64,000 nucleotides of DNA from Desulfurococcales archaeon (GTDB lineage: Archaea > Thermoproteota > Thermoprotei_A > Sulfolobales > Acidilobaceae). The stretch covers positions 1 to 64,000 of the forward strand of contig WANR01000038.1 in assembly GCA_015521705.1 (NCBI GenBank). Reading direction: 5' to 3'. This document shows positions 25,114 through 34,248 of this stretch, one piece after another. The first letter of the stretch is position 1; each line of letters starts with the position of its first letter. A program made the position numbers and the translations under genes. The notes under the pieces are model-generated. The model did not search any database, was not told where the DNA came from, and was given only the letters and a program-made list of their open reading frames with translations.

Positions 25114-26685
25114 TTGACCGAGCCATCCCACTACACATACCCCGAAACTGATATATTCTCGGCCGCCTCTAGGCATTTCGCTTCGCTTACTGCAGTGATT
25201 GAATACGATACTGGGAGAAAGCATTCCTACATGGATTTAGAGCTTAGAGGCAGGGCCGTGGCTGGGTTTCTAAGAGAGCTAGGCGTGGGGAAGGGCTCGA
25301 GAATAGCTGTCCTCACGTATAACAGTATAGAGACTATAGACCTGCTCAACGCTTCGTGGAAGCTGGGATCAATCTATGTACCCATAAACTGGAGGCTAGC
25401 CCCCAGAGAGATAGCTTATATACTGAGGGACGTAGAGCCCAGGGTTATAGTGTACGATGCCAGCTTTACCGGCGTGGTGGAAGAGGCACTAAAAGAGGCC
25501 AAGAGGGAAGTGCTCAGGGTATCAATAAACGGCGACTCCAGGAGTAGCGATTACTTATATGAGGAGGCTTTAAGGTCCAGGACCAGTGCTAGGGAGAGTC
25601 TAAGCCTCGAGGACCCCCTGATGATCCTCTACACGGGCGGCACTACAGGCTTTCCCAAGGGGGCCCTCATTAGCGTGAGGCAGGTACTCTTCAACATACT
25701 GTCAGAAATAATGACTTGGAGGCTGAGCAGATCAATTAGAGCCCCCATAATGCTACCACTATTCCACACGGGAGGGTGGAACCTGCTAACACTACCCCTG
25801 CTGGCCGTTGGGGGCACTATATTCTTGAGGAAGAGATTTGACCCAGCATGGCTCGTAGAACTAGTTGAAGCCGAGAAGGGGCCTTTCGTAGTATTCGCGG
25901 TACCCACGATCTACTACATGGTATCGAGCCACAAATCCTTCGGAGAGGCCAGGTTCGAGGAGGTAGAGTGGATGCTCAGCGGAGGCGCTCCCATCAATAA
26001 GAAGATACTGGAGAGGTTCTGGGAGAAGAAAGTCAAAATAGCCCAGGGATATGGTAGCACGGAAGCCGGCCCCAACAACCTCACAATGCCAATATGGGAG
26101 CTTTCCCTAGACGAGATAAAGCATAGGTGGAGCAGTGTCGGGAAACCCTTCGCGTTCAACGAGATAAGCGTGTTAAGGGAAGACGGGTCCCCAGCCGGCC
26201 CCCGAGAGCTCGGCGAACTAGTCGTATGCTCCCCCCTATCGTTCTCCGGCTACTGGGGGATGCCCGAGGAGACCTCTAAAACCCTGAGAAACAGCTGCGT
26301 ATACACGGGCGACATAGCCTACTATGACGAGCAGGGCTTCTACTACATAGTTGACAGGAAGAAGGACATTATCAAGAGTGGGGGAGAGCAGGTTTACCCA
26401 AGAGAGCTCGAGGAGATAGCGCTAACACACCCCCTAGTAGAAGACGCAGCGGTCATAGGGGTTCCCGACGAGAAGTGGGGGGAAGTCCCAAAGCTACTAG
26501 TAAAGGTTGCCAAAGGAGCTAGGCCCACGAAGGAATCTCTCCTAAGCGTGTACCAGGGCAAAGTGGCTAGGTATAAGGTACCCAAATACGTGGCAGTAAT
26601 AGACGAGATCCCGCGAAACGCCGCGGGGAAGATACTGAAGAGGATACTAAGGGAAAGGCATGGCGAACCCAAGGATGAGCTATGA
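25114..26685 (+). CDS. AMP-forming acyl-CoA ligase
   Basis: 523 aa, full length for the ANL superfamily. It carries P-loop-like YTGGTTGFPKGA, the aromatic motif GYGSTEAGP, the hinge YTGDIAYYDEQGFYYIVDRKKD and the C-terminal catalytic lysine in RNAAGKILK. It activates a carboxylic acid with ATP and CoA in two steps. The acid is probably a fatty or aromatic acid, judged only from context: a binding-protein transporter, a KAS III-like enzyme, an SDR and a MaoC hydratase lie around it. It is about 45% similar by eye in core motifs to the ligase at 28970-30520 but is not a recent copy. TTG start at 25114. Confidence 0.88.
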   Translation: MTEPSHYTYPETDIFSAASRHFASLTAVIEYDTGRKHSYMDLELRGRAVAGFLRELGVGKGSRIAVLTYNSIETIDLLNASWKLGSIYVPINWRLAPREIAYILRDVEPRVIVYDASFTGVVEEALKEAKREVLRVSINGDSRSSDYLYEEALRSRTSARESLSLEDPLMILYTGGTTGFPKGALISVRQVLFNILSEIMTWRLSRSIRAPIMLPLFHTGGWNLLTLPLLAVGGTIFLRKRFDPAWLVELVEAEKGPFVVFAVPTIYYMVSSHKSFGEARFEEVEWMLSGGAPINKKILERFWEKKVKIAQGYGSTEAGPNNLTMPIWELSLDEIKHRWSSVGKPFAFNEISVLREDGSPAGPRELGELVVCSPLSFSGYWGMPEETSKTLRNSCVYTGDIAYYDEQGFYYIVDRKKDIIKSGGEQVYPRELEEIALTHPLVEDAAVIGVPDEKWGEVPKLLVKVAKGARPTKESLLSVYQGKVARYKVPKYVAVIDEIPRNAAGKILKRILRERHGEPKDEL

Positions 26686-26765
26686 GTAGGACGAGTAAAG
26701 CTGTTATGGTCACGGCAACAAGCAAAATATCCCATGTAACCCTTTAAGGGGAATAGGGAAAGTCC

Positions 26766-27563
26766 TTGCCTAGGCTCAAGAGCCTGGTATCCCTTGCTAG
26801 GAGCTACTACGAGGAGTTTACAGAAGCCCTCAAGGATTACGAGAGAGGCGAGGAGAGGATCTATGCAGTTGAAAGACTAGCCCAGCTAATAGCCCAGACA
26901 GTCCTGGACTATGCTGCCATGCTGGCTGCACGAGAGAGGGGAGCAAAGCCTGAGACCTACAGGGCTCTTATCAGGTGGCTTGCCGAGAGGCTAGGTGCTA
27001 GCGAGGAGGAGAAGAGGTTCCTCGAGGGTTTGGCAGGTTTTAGAAACATTCTGGTACACATGTATGCTGAGCTGGACAGAGACCTGGAGCTAGAAGCCTT
27101 CAGGGAGATCAATTCAATGATGCCTAGAATCCTTGAGATGCTTGAGAGGTATTCAAGCTCTGACCCCTGTAGGGAGGAAGTAGCTCAGGCTCTGAGGAGG
27201 ATTGCCGGGGAGCTGGGCATAAGGTATGTGATCCTCTTTGGATCCCTAGCCAGGAAGGAGTGCGGCAACGATGTTGACCTGGCAGTAGAGCTTAGGGAGC
27301 ATCCTAGAAGCATGCTGGAAATTGGCAAACTCCGAGCTATGCTAGAAGACGAGCTTAAAACCCGGGTAGACCTCGTGGTACTCAACCTACCAGTCCCGGC
27401 ACATCTAGCCAAGGCAATAGTAGACGATGGAATAGTGCTATATGGCGACTCCCGCAGAGCCGAGGAAACCCTTCTAAGGCTATACAAGGAGTACCTAGAC
27501 AACGTGGAACAGGAAAAGAAACTAGTGAGAACAGAAGAAAATAAAAATAAATATAAATTATGA
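26766..27563 (+). CDS. Single-chain HepT (HEPN) - MNT nucleotidyltransferase fusion
   Basis: 265 aa with two domains that are normally separate toxin and antitoxin genes. Residues 1-130 form a helical HEPN domain with the RNase motif R-x4-H-x-Y intact as Arg93, His98, Tyr100 (FRNILVHMY). Residues 135-235 form a minimal nucleotidyltransferase: GSLARKECGNDVD with Ser160, Asp169 and Asp171, and the third acid Asp202 in RVDLVVL. In HepT-MntA pairs the MntA enzyme adds AMP units to the toxin's motif tyrosine and silences it. Here both catalytic sets look usable in one chain, HEPN first. The GS-to-DxD spacing is two residues shorter than usual. A charged, Lys-rich tail ends the protein. TTG start. 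It stands alone between metabolic genes. Confidence 0.78.
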   Translation: MPRLKSLVSLARSYYEEFTEALKDYERGEERIYAVERLAQLIAQTVLDYAAMLAARERGAKPETYRALIRWLAERLGASEEEKRFLEGLAGFRNILVHMYAELDRDLELEAFREINSMMPRILEMLERYSSSDPCREEVAQALRRIAGELGIRYVILFGSLARKECGNDVDLAVELREHPRSMLEIGKLRAMLEDELKTRVDLVVLNLPVPAHLAKAIVDDGIVLYGDSRRAEETLLRLYKEYLDNVEQEKKLVRTEENKNKYKL

Positions 27564-27678
27564 AAGTAATAGTTCTGCTTGGGTAACAGTGATCAACGTG
27601 TCCTGCAGCCATACCATTTCATTTAGGCTTTATTATTAGGGAAACCCTCTAGATTCTCAGGCTTGGGTGCTGGCTCTT

Positions 27679-28479
27679 ATGGCTAGGAGGGTAGCATTGG
27701 TTACTGGAGCTAGTAGGGGTATAGGGCGTGCTATTGCAGTGGAATTGGCAAGGCGGGGTCATGTGGTTGCAGTGAATTATAGGAAAAGGGATGAGGAGGC
27801 TAGATCCACCGTAGCATCTATCAGGTCTAATGGTGGGGAGGCTGAAGCGTTTAAGGCCGACGTCTCGAAACCCGATGAAGTGGATAGGATGTTCGAATCC
27901 ATCGAAGCGACCCTGGGTAGCGTGGATATTTTGGTCAACAATGCTGGCTGGGGGCTGATTTCTCCTCTCACCCAGATGACGCACGAGCTCTGGGAGAGGC
28001 ATTTAAAGGTGAACCTGGGGGGAGCCTATCTATGTACTAGGAGGGCTTTGCCTGGTATGTTGGGCAAGGGCTGGGGCCGCATAATCAATGTATCATCGGT
28101 AGCCGGGATCCAGGGCCTTGCAGGTCTTGTAGCCTATAGCACCGCCAAGGCAGGGTTGATAGGGTTCACAAAGGCCCTTGCACAGGAGTTGCGGGGGAGC
28201 GGTGTTACGGTTAATGCTATAGCGCCGGGCTTCGTGAGGACAGACATGGGCGTGAGCTTCTTCAAGTTCTTCGGCGAGGATCCGGATCAATGGGCGTCAA
28301 GGGAAACCCTGACGGGAAAGCTTGTGGAGCCAGAGGAGGTAGCTAGGGTTGTCTCCTTTCTTGCCAGCGATAGCGCTTCAAACATTACGGGCCAGGTCTT
28401 TATAATTGACTCGGGGCTCAGCATAGCTGGGGGAGGCCTCTACAGGTTTGCCTCAAGGCTACAAGAGCTAGGCAAGTGA
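27679..28479 (+). CDS. Short-chain dehydrogenase/reductase, 3-oxoacyl reductase type
   Basis: 266 aa. Cofactor motif TGASRGIG, structural NNAG, the catalytic Ser in NVSSVAG, and Tyr/Lys in YSTAK are all present, followed by PGFVRTDMG. The Arg residues after the first strand (NYRKRDEEAR) suggest NADPH. It resembles FabG-like 3-oxoacyl-thioester reductases and would reduce or oxidise a beta-hydroxy/keto acyl-CoA in the pathway formed by its neighbours. The ATG at 27679 is chosen over the GTG at 27667 because gggtg at 27665-27669 is correctly spaced for it. Convergent with the MaoC gene. Confidence 0.87.
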   Translation: MARRVALVTGASRGIGRAIAVELARRGHVVAVNYRKRDEEARSTVASIRSNGGEAEAFKADVSKPDEVDRMFESIEATLGSVDILVNNAGWGLISPLTQMTHELWERHLKVNLGGAYLCTRRALPGMLGKGWGRIINVSSVAGIQGLAGLVAYSTAKAGLIGFTKALAQELRGSGVTVNAIAPGFVRTDMGVSFFKFFGEDPDQWASRETLTGKLVEPEEVARVVSFLASDSASNITGQVFIIDSGLSIAGGGLYRFASRLQELGK

Positions 28480-28507
28480 TGGTAGCTAAAGACAAAATCA
28501 TGGATCT

Positions 28508-28957
28508 TCATGATTCCTTCTCAGCGCGACGCCTATATTTTACTAGTAATTTGGCGTCGAACACGGCGACCAGCCGTTCGCGCTGGTTAAGCACCTCGTT
28601 TTTGAAAGTGACCAGGCCTCCCAGTTCCTTCTCCGTTTTATCGACCACAGTCAGCACGGCTTTAATCGTATCGCCTGGCCTTACAGGGGCCGTGAACCTT
28701 AGCCTGTCTATGCCGTAGAAGGCTATGATAGAGTCGTTAAAGATCCCCAGACGGAACCAGAGGCCTGTAACCATTGAGACTACGAGCATTCCATGGGCTA
28801 TCCTACCGCCATACATTGACCTCCTAGCCTTCTCCTCGTCTGTGTGTAGGTAGTAGAAGTCGCCGCTGATACCGGCAAAGTTTACTATGTCAGCCTCTGT
28901 AACAGTCCTAGACGGTGTTACGAACCTGTCGCCAACCTTGAAGTCCTCATAGTACAT
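28508..28957 (-). CDS. MaoC-like (hot-dog fold) acyl-CoA hydratase
   Basis: 149 aa. The hydratase motif is present as FAGISGDFYYLHTDEEKA, with the Asp and His that activate water, and GGRIAHGML supplies the second half of the active site. This is the (R)-specific enoyl-CoA hydratase / MaoC class. It lies 12 bases after the downstream-oriented acyl-CoA ligase on the minus strand, so the two are one operon. It would interconvert enoyl-CoA and 3-hydroxyacyl-CoA, the step next to the SDR. Confidence 0.85.
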   Translation of the reverse strand: MYYEDFKVGDRFVTPSRTVTEADIVNFAGISGDFYYLHTDEEKARRSMYGGRIAHGMLVVSMVTGLWFRLGIFNDSIIAFYGIDRLRFTAPVRPGDTIKAVLTVVDKTEKELGGLVTFKNEVLNQRERLVAVFDAKLLVKYRRRAEKES

Positions 28958-28969
28958 TATGGCTCCCCA

Positions 28970-30520
28970 CTATTTCCTAGCAACTTTCGCCGAGTAAGCC
29001 CTCTTAATGCTCTGGTAGTCTATCTTGCCCACAGGGGTCCTAGGTATCTCGTCCACGATCCAAACATACTTTGGGATCTTGTATCTCGCTATGAGCCTTC
29101 TAAGCCTCTCCCTGACATCGGCGGGGGTAAGGGTTTCCCCGGGCTTCGGCTTTACTAGGGCAGCCACTGCCTCTCCCCATCTCTCATCGGGGACCCCGAA
29201 AACCACGGCCTCCTCGACGCCGTCTAGGGCTCTAATCGCTCTTTCGACCTCGGACGGGTAGACGTTCTCTCCTCCAGTCTTTATCATGAATTTCTTCCTC
29301 TCGACGAAGTAGTAGTAGCCTTTCCCGTCTCTCATGAAGAGGTCGCCCGTTTTGACCCATCCCTCGCTGGTCAGTGTCTCCCGGGTCTCTTTGTCTCTGT
29401 TTAGGTACCCTGAGAAGACTATTGGGCCTCTAACCCAGAGCTCACCCACTTCTCCCACGCCAGCTTCGCTTCCATCCTCCCTGACTATCTTCAGCTCGGC
29501 GAAGAGGCTCGCCTTGCCCACGCTTAGAGGCGCCTCCTTCAGGGTTTCAGGGGGCGTGTAAAGAAGGTTTGGGCCCGCCTCTGTAAGCCCGTAGCCTTGA
29601 TAGAAGGGCTTGCCCTTTTCCAGGTACTTTCTAACAACGCTTTCAGGCGTCATGCCTCCACCGCTCTTGAAAAACCTAACACTGCTAAAACCTGCATTCT
29701 CGAACTTGGGAGACTTTGCCATGTCGTGAAACATTGTGGGAACCCCTATTACTACCGTGCAAGACTCGCGTTCTATAACGTCAATAGCCTCGTCAGGGTC
29801 AAATCTTGGCACTAGGACGAGCCTGCCGCCGGCAAGGTAGAGGGGTACTGTGAGCACATGCCAGCCCCCAGTGTGGAAGAAGGGGAAGAATATTGGGCCC
29901 ACATCCCCAGGTGTCAGACCCCAGCTAAGCACGGTGTTTACTGCGTTCCAGATAGCCTGTCTGTAAGGTATGATCGCCCCTTTGGGGAAGCCTGTGGTGC
30001 CTCCCGTGTAGAGGATCATCAGGGGGTCCTCCAGGCCCAGGCTTGAAGGTGGAGATGCTTGCTCGGCGTTGTTAGCCACCTCTCCTATCTCGACCATTTC
30101 TACCCTGCCTACTAGCCCCTTGGCCCTAGCAAGGCTCTCTTCAGCGAGACTCCTGAACTCTTCCTGGTACACTATTATTGACGGCCTGGAGTCCTCGACC
30201 ATGAATGATAATTCTTCCGGTGGCAGCCTCCAGTTCAGGGGCACAAGCACGTACCCGGTCTTGGCAGCGGCCAGGTAGAGGGCTAGGTACTCGGCACTAT
30301 TGTGCGCTATAACTGCTATTCTAGAGCCTTTCCTCACCCCTAAACTCGACAGTTTTCCTCCAACCCTTTCGGCTAAACTATTCAGTTCTTGGAAAGTGAA
30401 CTCTCTCCTCTCTCCGCCAAAGTAGTCGACTACACCTACCTTTTCCGGAGTGAGTCTGGCCCTGGAGGCAGCGATGTCTAGGAGGGACCCTTTAGGGTTT
30501 ATCGACAAGAGATTCACCAT
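28970..30520 (-). CDS. AMP-forming acyl-CoA ligase
   Basis: 516 aa. The same ANL motifs as the other ligase: YTGGTTGFPKGA, YQGYGLTEAGP, TGDLFMRDGKGYYYFVERKKF and the C-terminal lysine in RTPVGKIDYQ. It is a paralog of the ligase at 25114-26685 with different specificity likely. ATG at 30520 lies about 20 bases from a TATA element (gatttatatcc, about 30540-30550), so it is nearly leaderless. It is transcribed with the MaoC gene and is divergent from the tandem TetR regulator, the usual arrangement of a repressor and its target. Confidence 0.88.
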   Translation of the reverse strand: MVNLLSINPKGSLLDIAASRARLTPEKVGVVDYFGGERREFTFQELNSLAERVGGKLSSLGVRKGSRIAVIAHNSAEYLALYLAAAKTGYVLVPLNWRLPPEELSFMVEDSRPSIIVYQEEFRSLAEESLARAKGLVGRVEMVEIGEVANNAEQASPPSSLGLEDPLMILYTGGTTGFPKGAIIPYRQAIWNAVNTVLSWGLTPGDVGPIFFPFFHTGGWHVLTVPLYLAGGRLVLVPRFDPDEAIDVIERESCTVVIGVPTMFHDMAKSPKFENAGFSSVRFFKSGGGMTPESVVRKYLEKGKPFYQGYGLTEAGPNLLYTPPETLKEAPLSVGKASLFAELKIVREDGSEAGVGEVGELWVRGPIVFSGYLNRDKETRETLTSEGWVKTGDLFMRDGKGYYYFVERKKFMIKTGGENVYPSEVERAIRALDGVEEAVVFGVPDERWGEAVAALVKPKPGETLTPADVRERLRRLIARYKIPKYVWIVDEIPRTPVGKIDYQSIKRAYSAKVARK

Positions 30521-30652
30521 TTAACTAGGAGCCTGCTTGCAGGATATAAATCAACCGTTAACCCAAAGCCATTATTATCCTCTCATGAACTAATGAAATT
30601 TGGGAGACAATGTAGCCGTTTAAGGAGGCGCCGATTAGAGGGTTAGTTAGGG

Positions 30653-31909
30653 TTGGGGTCTAAGCCGAGGAAAGAGCAGTCTACTACCAGGCAGAAACTG
30701 TTAGCCTCTTTCGCTAGCCTGGTAAACGAGAAAAGCTACTTTGACATAAGCATTAGTGACGTCTCGAAGGGAGCTGGGCTCTCGACTTCCTCCTTCTACA
30801 CGTACTTCGAGTCCAAGAAGGACCTCCTAAGCTATTATCTTCAGGAGTCTCTAGGCACCATAGAAGGGATGGTGAGAGGGCTCCTTTCATCAACCAGAAG
30901 TCCCTCGATACTTGTAAGGAGCCTCATATACACCTTGTCGACATTCGCCGATAACAGGGATCTGGCGGCGTTCCACAGGGTCTTCAGGGAAATAGAGTTT
31001 ATAGACACCACCCTCTCACGCGCATACTATGAAACCATGCTAAGGACTATAGGAGCAGCTTTATCTGAGAGGCTAGCCTCCTCGCTCTCACAGGGCGAGT
31101 ACACTGTTCTCTCGGCAATGCTATTAGGCATGGCACAGTTCATACACCTATTCTCCACGGTCTTTGGCCTAAAACAGGAACGAGAGCCCGGCATAGAAGC
31201 GGCTGGAGACCTTCTCATAAAAGGCTTGGCCAGAGACGCTGGCGAGACGCAGGCTACATACAAGGTTCCACGGGCTCCTAAGCTTCTAGACCTAATAAGC
31301 GAGTATGGAATCCTGGATAACGTAAAAAACAAAGTCAAGAGAAAGCTAATAGAAGCATCACTCGAAGTCTTGTCTAGGAAAACCTTCAGGTCAACAAAAG
31401 TCTACGAGATATGTGATGCATCAGGCTACGCGGTAGGCATGTTCTACAAGGCATACAACTCCAAGAACGACCTGCTAAGAGACATACTACACGTGATAGG
31501 CAGGACTCTTCGACACTACTTAACCACCTGCACCGAAGACATGGAAGAGCTGGTAGCAGTTGAGGTTAAAGGAACAGCCTGTTTCCTGGGCTTCGTGGAG
31601 GCAAACGCCCAGATATACAGGATAGTCAGGGAATCAGAGTACATAGACCTAGGAGTAGCAAAGGAGTACTACATACCCTTCAGAAAGGCGTACGAGTCGA
31701 GACTAGCAAATAGGATAACCACTGGTAAGATAACAGCCCTCGACCCCAAACCCCTTGCTACATCACTAATGGGGATAAACCATGTACTTGGAATAACAGG
31801 ACCCATACTAAAGATAATAGGGGACAACGAGCTGGTAATAGAGACCACGGAGAAGATCTACAGGAGGGGGATCCTAGGCCTACTCTCCGGGCATCCCAGT
31901 AATAGTTAG
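30653..31909 (+). CDS. Tandem (two-in-one) TetR-family regulator
   Basis: 418 aa, twice the normal TetR length. Two complete TetR halves are present: the first helix-turn-helix at about 14-60 (ISISDVSKGAGLSTSSFYTYF) and a second at about 228-278 (VYEICDASGYAVGMFYKAY). The ligand domains repeat too: REIEFIDTTLSRAYY in the first half corresponds to RESEYIDLGVAKEYY in the second. TetR proteins act as dimers, so this chain is probably a covalent dimer with two different faces. It lies divergent from the ligase-MaoC operon and is the likely regulator of the acyl-CoA genes, responding to an acyl-CoA. TTG at 30653 is the start; an in-frame alternative nearby was not found. Confidence 0.83.
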   Translation: MGSKPRKEQSTTRQKLLASFASLVNEKSYFDISISDVSKGAGLSTSSFYTYFESKKDLLSYYLQESLGTIEGMVRGLLSSTRSPSILVRSLIYTLSTFADNRDLAAFHRVFREIEFIDTTLSRAYYETMLRTIGAALSERLASSLSQGEYTVLSAMLLGMAQFIHLFSTVFGLKQEREPGIEAAGDLLIKGLARDAGETQATYKVPRAPKLLDLISEYGILDNVKNKVKRKLIEASLEVLSRKTFRSTKVYEICDASGYAVGMFYKAYNSKNDLLRDILHVIGRTLRHYLTTCTEDMEELVAVEVKGTACFLGFVEANAQIYRIVRESEYIDLGVAKEYYIPFRKAYESRLANRITTGKITALDPKPLATSLMGINHVLGITGPILKIIGDNELVIETTEKIYRRGILGLLSGHPSNS

Positions 31910-31974
31910 CCAGGGCGTATACACGGGTTTCCCTAGCGGTTGTGGATCTTGTTTTAACCTTACATTAGGCTTGC

Positions 31975-32706
31975 TTATATGAGTTCTAGATCCTCCCTCC
32001 TCAGCTGTAGAGGCTCGCCTATCCTCATCCCCACACCGTCCACTATGTCTACCTCGTGGACTCTTAGGTCGTGGCTCGTGTGCCTCATTTTCTCTATGAT
32101 AACCATCCTGATCATCTGGCCGCCTACTATTCTCCTGGTAAACCTTACTACCCCATCTGCTATGTGCTCTAGCCCCCAGCCGTATGCCTCTCCAGTTGTT
32201 ATAGAGTACTGGCTTACTAGGAGCGCTGTGAAGTCCCACTTGTAGAGAACCCTTTTGACGTTATAACTGTACTTCCTGGCCATTACTGGCTTGTCTAGCC
32301 AGAAAGCGCTTATACTGTCAACCACTAGCCTAGCCCTGCCATAACCCAGCTTCTTCTTAGCCTCTATTATCTTCTCCACGAGCTCTTCTATCGAGAGGTC
32401 TGAGAGGCTCCATTCATCGCCTTTACCCCTAAGAAGGGCGTCTATTATTATCATTTTCCCCTCATCAACAGCTCCCGCAAGGTTCATGCCGAAGCTTGCT
32501 GCTTGCCGTATTATGCTCTCCCGGCTCTCCTCCGTTGTCACGTATATAACCCTATCCCCTTCTCGCACACCCTCCCAAGCATAGTGTATGCTAAACACGG
32601 TCTTGCCTGTTCCCGGCTCCCCCACTACCGCTACGAAAAAACCCCTTGGTATCCCTCCCCCTATCAGTTCGTCGAAACCGGGAACGCCTGTCTTGAGCCT
32701 CTCCAT
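31975..32706 (-). CDS. KaiC-like RecA-superfamily ATPase
   Basis: 243 aa, one KaiC domain. It begins with the standard KTGVPGFDELIGGGIPRG, Walker A GEPGTGKT at 29-36, YVTTEES with the catalytic glutamates, and Walker B RLVVDSISAF. The C-terminal DNA-loop-like region is short. Archaeal single-domain KaiC-like proteins bind and hydrolyse ATP, some are phosphorylated, and they are linked to signalling and motility control. ATG at 32706 is preceded by ggtgg. It is convergent with the TetR gene and stands alone, so its partner is not shown by context. Confidence 0.85.
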   Translation of the reverse strand: MERLKTGVPGFDELIGGGIPRGFFVAVVGEPGTGKTVFSIHYAWEGVREGDRVIYVTTEESRESIIRQAASFGMNLAGAVDEGKMIIIDALLRGKGDEWSLSDLSIEELVEKIIEAKKKLGYGRARLVVDSISAFWLDKPVMARKYSYNVKRVLYKWDFTALLVSQYSITTGEAYGWGLEHIADGVVRFTRRIVGGQMIRMVIIEKMRHTSHDLRVHEVDIVDGVGMRIGEPLQLRREDLELI

Positions 32707-32837
32707 CCACCCACCGATTAGATGTTTTGGAGGCCAGAACTAATTTCAATACATACCGTCACTCTCCGTGGAGGGCCTGGGCGCTCGGGAGATCCTCTCG
32801 GCGTCCTTTGGCTCGCTGCTTGAATGTAACGGATAAA

Positions 32838-32846
32838 CATTTAATA
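32838..32846 (+). promoter_or_regulatory. TATA box of glutamate dehydrogenase
   Basis: catttaata about 40 bases before the TTG at 32882; transcription should begin about 32868, leaving a short leader. Confidence 0.4.
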
Positions 32847-32881
32847 GATTGAAATATGAGGAATTACATGTGGGATAAAAT

Positions 32882-34144
32882 TTGGGGCATAGGCTCGACC
32901 CTTATGAGGAAGCTAAGGCCCAGCTCAGGGAATCCCTCGATATTCTCGGATACCCCGAGGAGTATTTCGAGGCACTGGCCGTGCCTGAGAGAGTGATACA
33001 GCTGAAGCTCCTGGTAAGGATGGATGACGGGTCTACTAGAACCTTTATAGGCTGGAGGAGCCAGCATAATAGCGCCTTAGGGCCTTACAAGGGCGGCGTC
33101 AGGTACCACCCTGACACTACCATGAATGAAGTCATAGCGTTGAGCATGTGGATGACATGGAAGAACTCGCTGGCAGGGCTCCCTTATGGTGGAGGCAAGG
33201 GCGGTATTAGAGTGGATCCCCGGAGGCTTTCACGGGGGGAGCTTGAAAGGCTGTCGAGGGTGTACTTTGAGGCTCTCTCAGAGTTCGTTGGCGTCGATGT
33301 CGACATACCAGCGCCCGACGTCTATACGAACCCCCAGGTCATGGCCTGGTACTACGACCAGTATTCGAGGATAAAGAAGGGGTCCTTTTTCGGGGTAGTT
33401 ACTGGAAAGCCCGTGGAGATAGGCGGTCTACGCGCCAGAGTAGTATCTACAGGGCTCGGAGTGGCTGTGGCTGCGCGGGAAGCAGCGTCGCGCGTGTTGG
33501 GAGGCATAGAGGGTGCCAGAGTCGCTGTTCAGGGCTTTGGGAACGTTGGCTACTATGCCTCGAAGTTCCTCTCTGAGATGGGCGCGTCGATAGTAGCTGT
33601 CAGCGATAGCAGGGGGGGCATATACTCCTCCAAGGGCTTGGCAATCGATGAGGTGTCTAAGGTGAAGCAGGCTACTGGTTCGGTTGTCAACTATAAGGGG
33701 GTCGAGAAGCTCCTAGCTAGCAGCGAAGTGCTAGAGCTGGACGTGGACATCCTGGTGCCTGCTGCCATAGAGAACGTTATAACAGAGGAGAACGCGGAGA
33801 GGATCAAGGCCAGAATAATAGTGGAGGGAGCCAATGGGCCTACTACAAAGGAGGGCGAGGAAATACTCACCAAGAGGGGAGTGCTCATAGTGCCAGACAT
33901 ACTGGCTAACGCTGGAGGCGTTATTATGAGCCATATAGAGTGGGTTAACAACAGGATGGGTGGCTGGATAAGCGAGGACGAGGCTAAGAACAAGCTGGTT
34001 GAGAAGGTTAGGACGATGTTTAACAGCGTGTGGGACTACTATGAGTCAAAGATAGACAGGGATAAGCATAACATGAGGGCTGCAGCCTACACTATTGCAG
34101 TAGACAGGGTTGTGAGGGCTATGAAGCTTAGGGGGTGGCTGTGA
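32882..34144 (+). CDS. gdhA: Glutamate dehydrogenase
   Basis: 420 aa, the size of archaeal hexameric GDH. The substrate-domain motif PYGGGKGGIR carries Lys106, and GPYKGGVRYHPD precedes it. The nucleotide domain starts VAVQGFGNVGYYAS; the strand-two end reads SDSRGG, with Asp pointing to NAD or dual cofactor use. It links 2-oxoglutarate and ammonia with glutamate in the cytoplasm. TTG at 32882 follows a TATA element; nearby ATG at 32868 is out of frame. A hairpin with a T run follows the stop, so it is a single-gene unit. Beside two amino-acid-type transporters, a catabolic role in peptide-fed growth is plausible. Confidence 0.93.
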   Translation: MGHRLDPYEEAKAQLRESLDILGYPEEYFEALAVPERVIQLKLLVRMDDGSTRTFIGWRSQHNSALGPYKGGVRYHPDTTMNEVIALSMWMTWKNSLAGLPYGGGKGGIRVDPRRLSRGELERLSRVYFEALSEFVGVDVDIPAPDVYTNPQVMAWYYDQYSRIKKGSFFGVVTGKPVEIGGLRARVVSTGLGVAVAAREAASRVLGGIEGARVAVQGFGNVGYYASKFLSEMGASIVAVSDSRGGIYSSKGLAIDEVSKVKQATGSVVNYKGVEKLLASSEVLELDVDILVPAAIENVITEENAERIKARIIVEGANGPTTKEGEEILTKRGVLIVPDILANAGGVIMSHIEWVNNRMGGWISEDEAKNKLVEKVRTMFNSVWDYYESKIDRDKHNMRAAAYTIAVDRVVRAMKLRGWL

Positions 34145-34146
34145 AG

Positions 34147-34164
34147 GCCTTATTAAGGCTTTTT
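34147..34164 (+). terminator. Hairpin plus T-run terminator after gdhA
   Basis: gcctta-t-taaggc forms a compact inverted repeat starting three bases after the stop codon, directly followed by ttttt. This is the strongest terminator-like structure in the window. Confidence 0.5.
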
Positions 34165-34248
34165 ATATACCTACGTGGCCCTAGAATAATTACCTAGGCG
34201 TTTCTTCGGAGAACAGGGAAAAACTGGGAGGACGGGCTTCAAGGCGGG

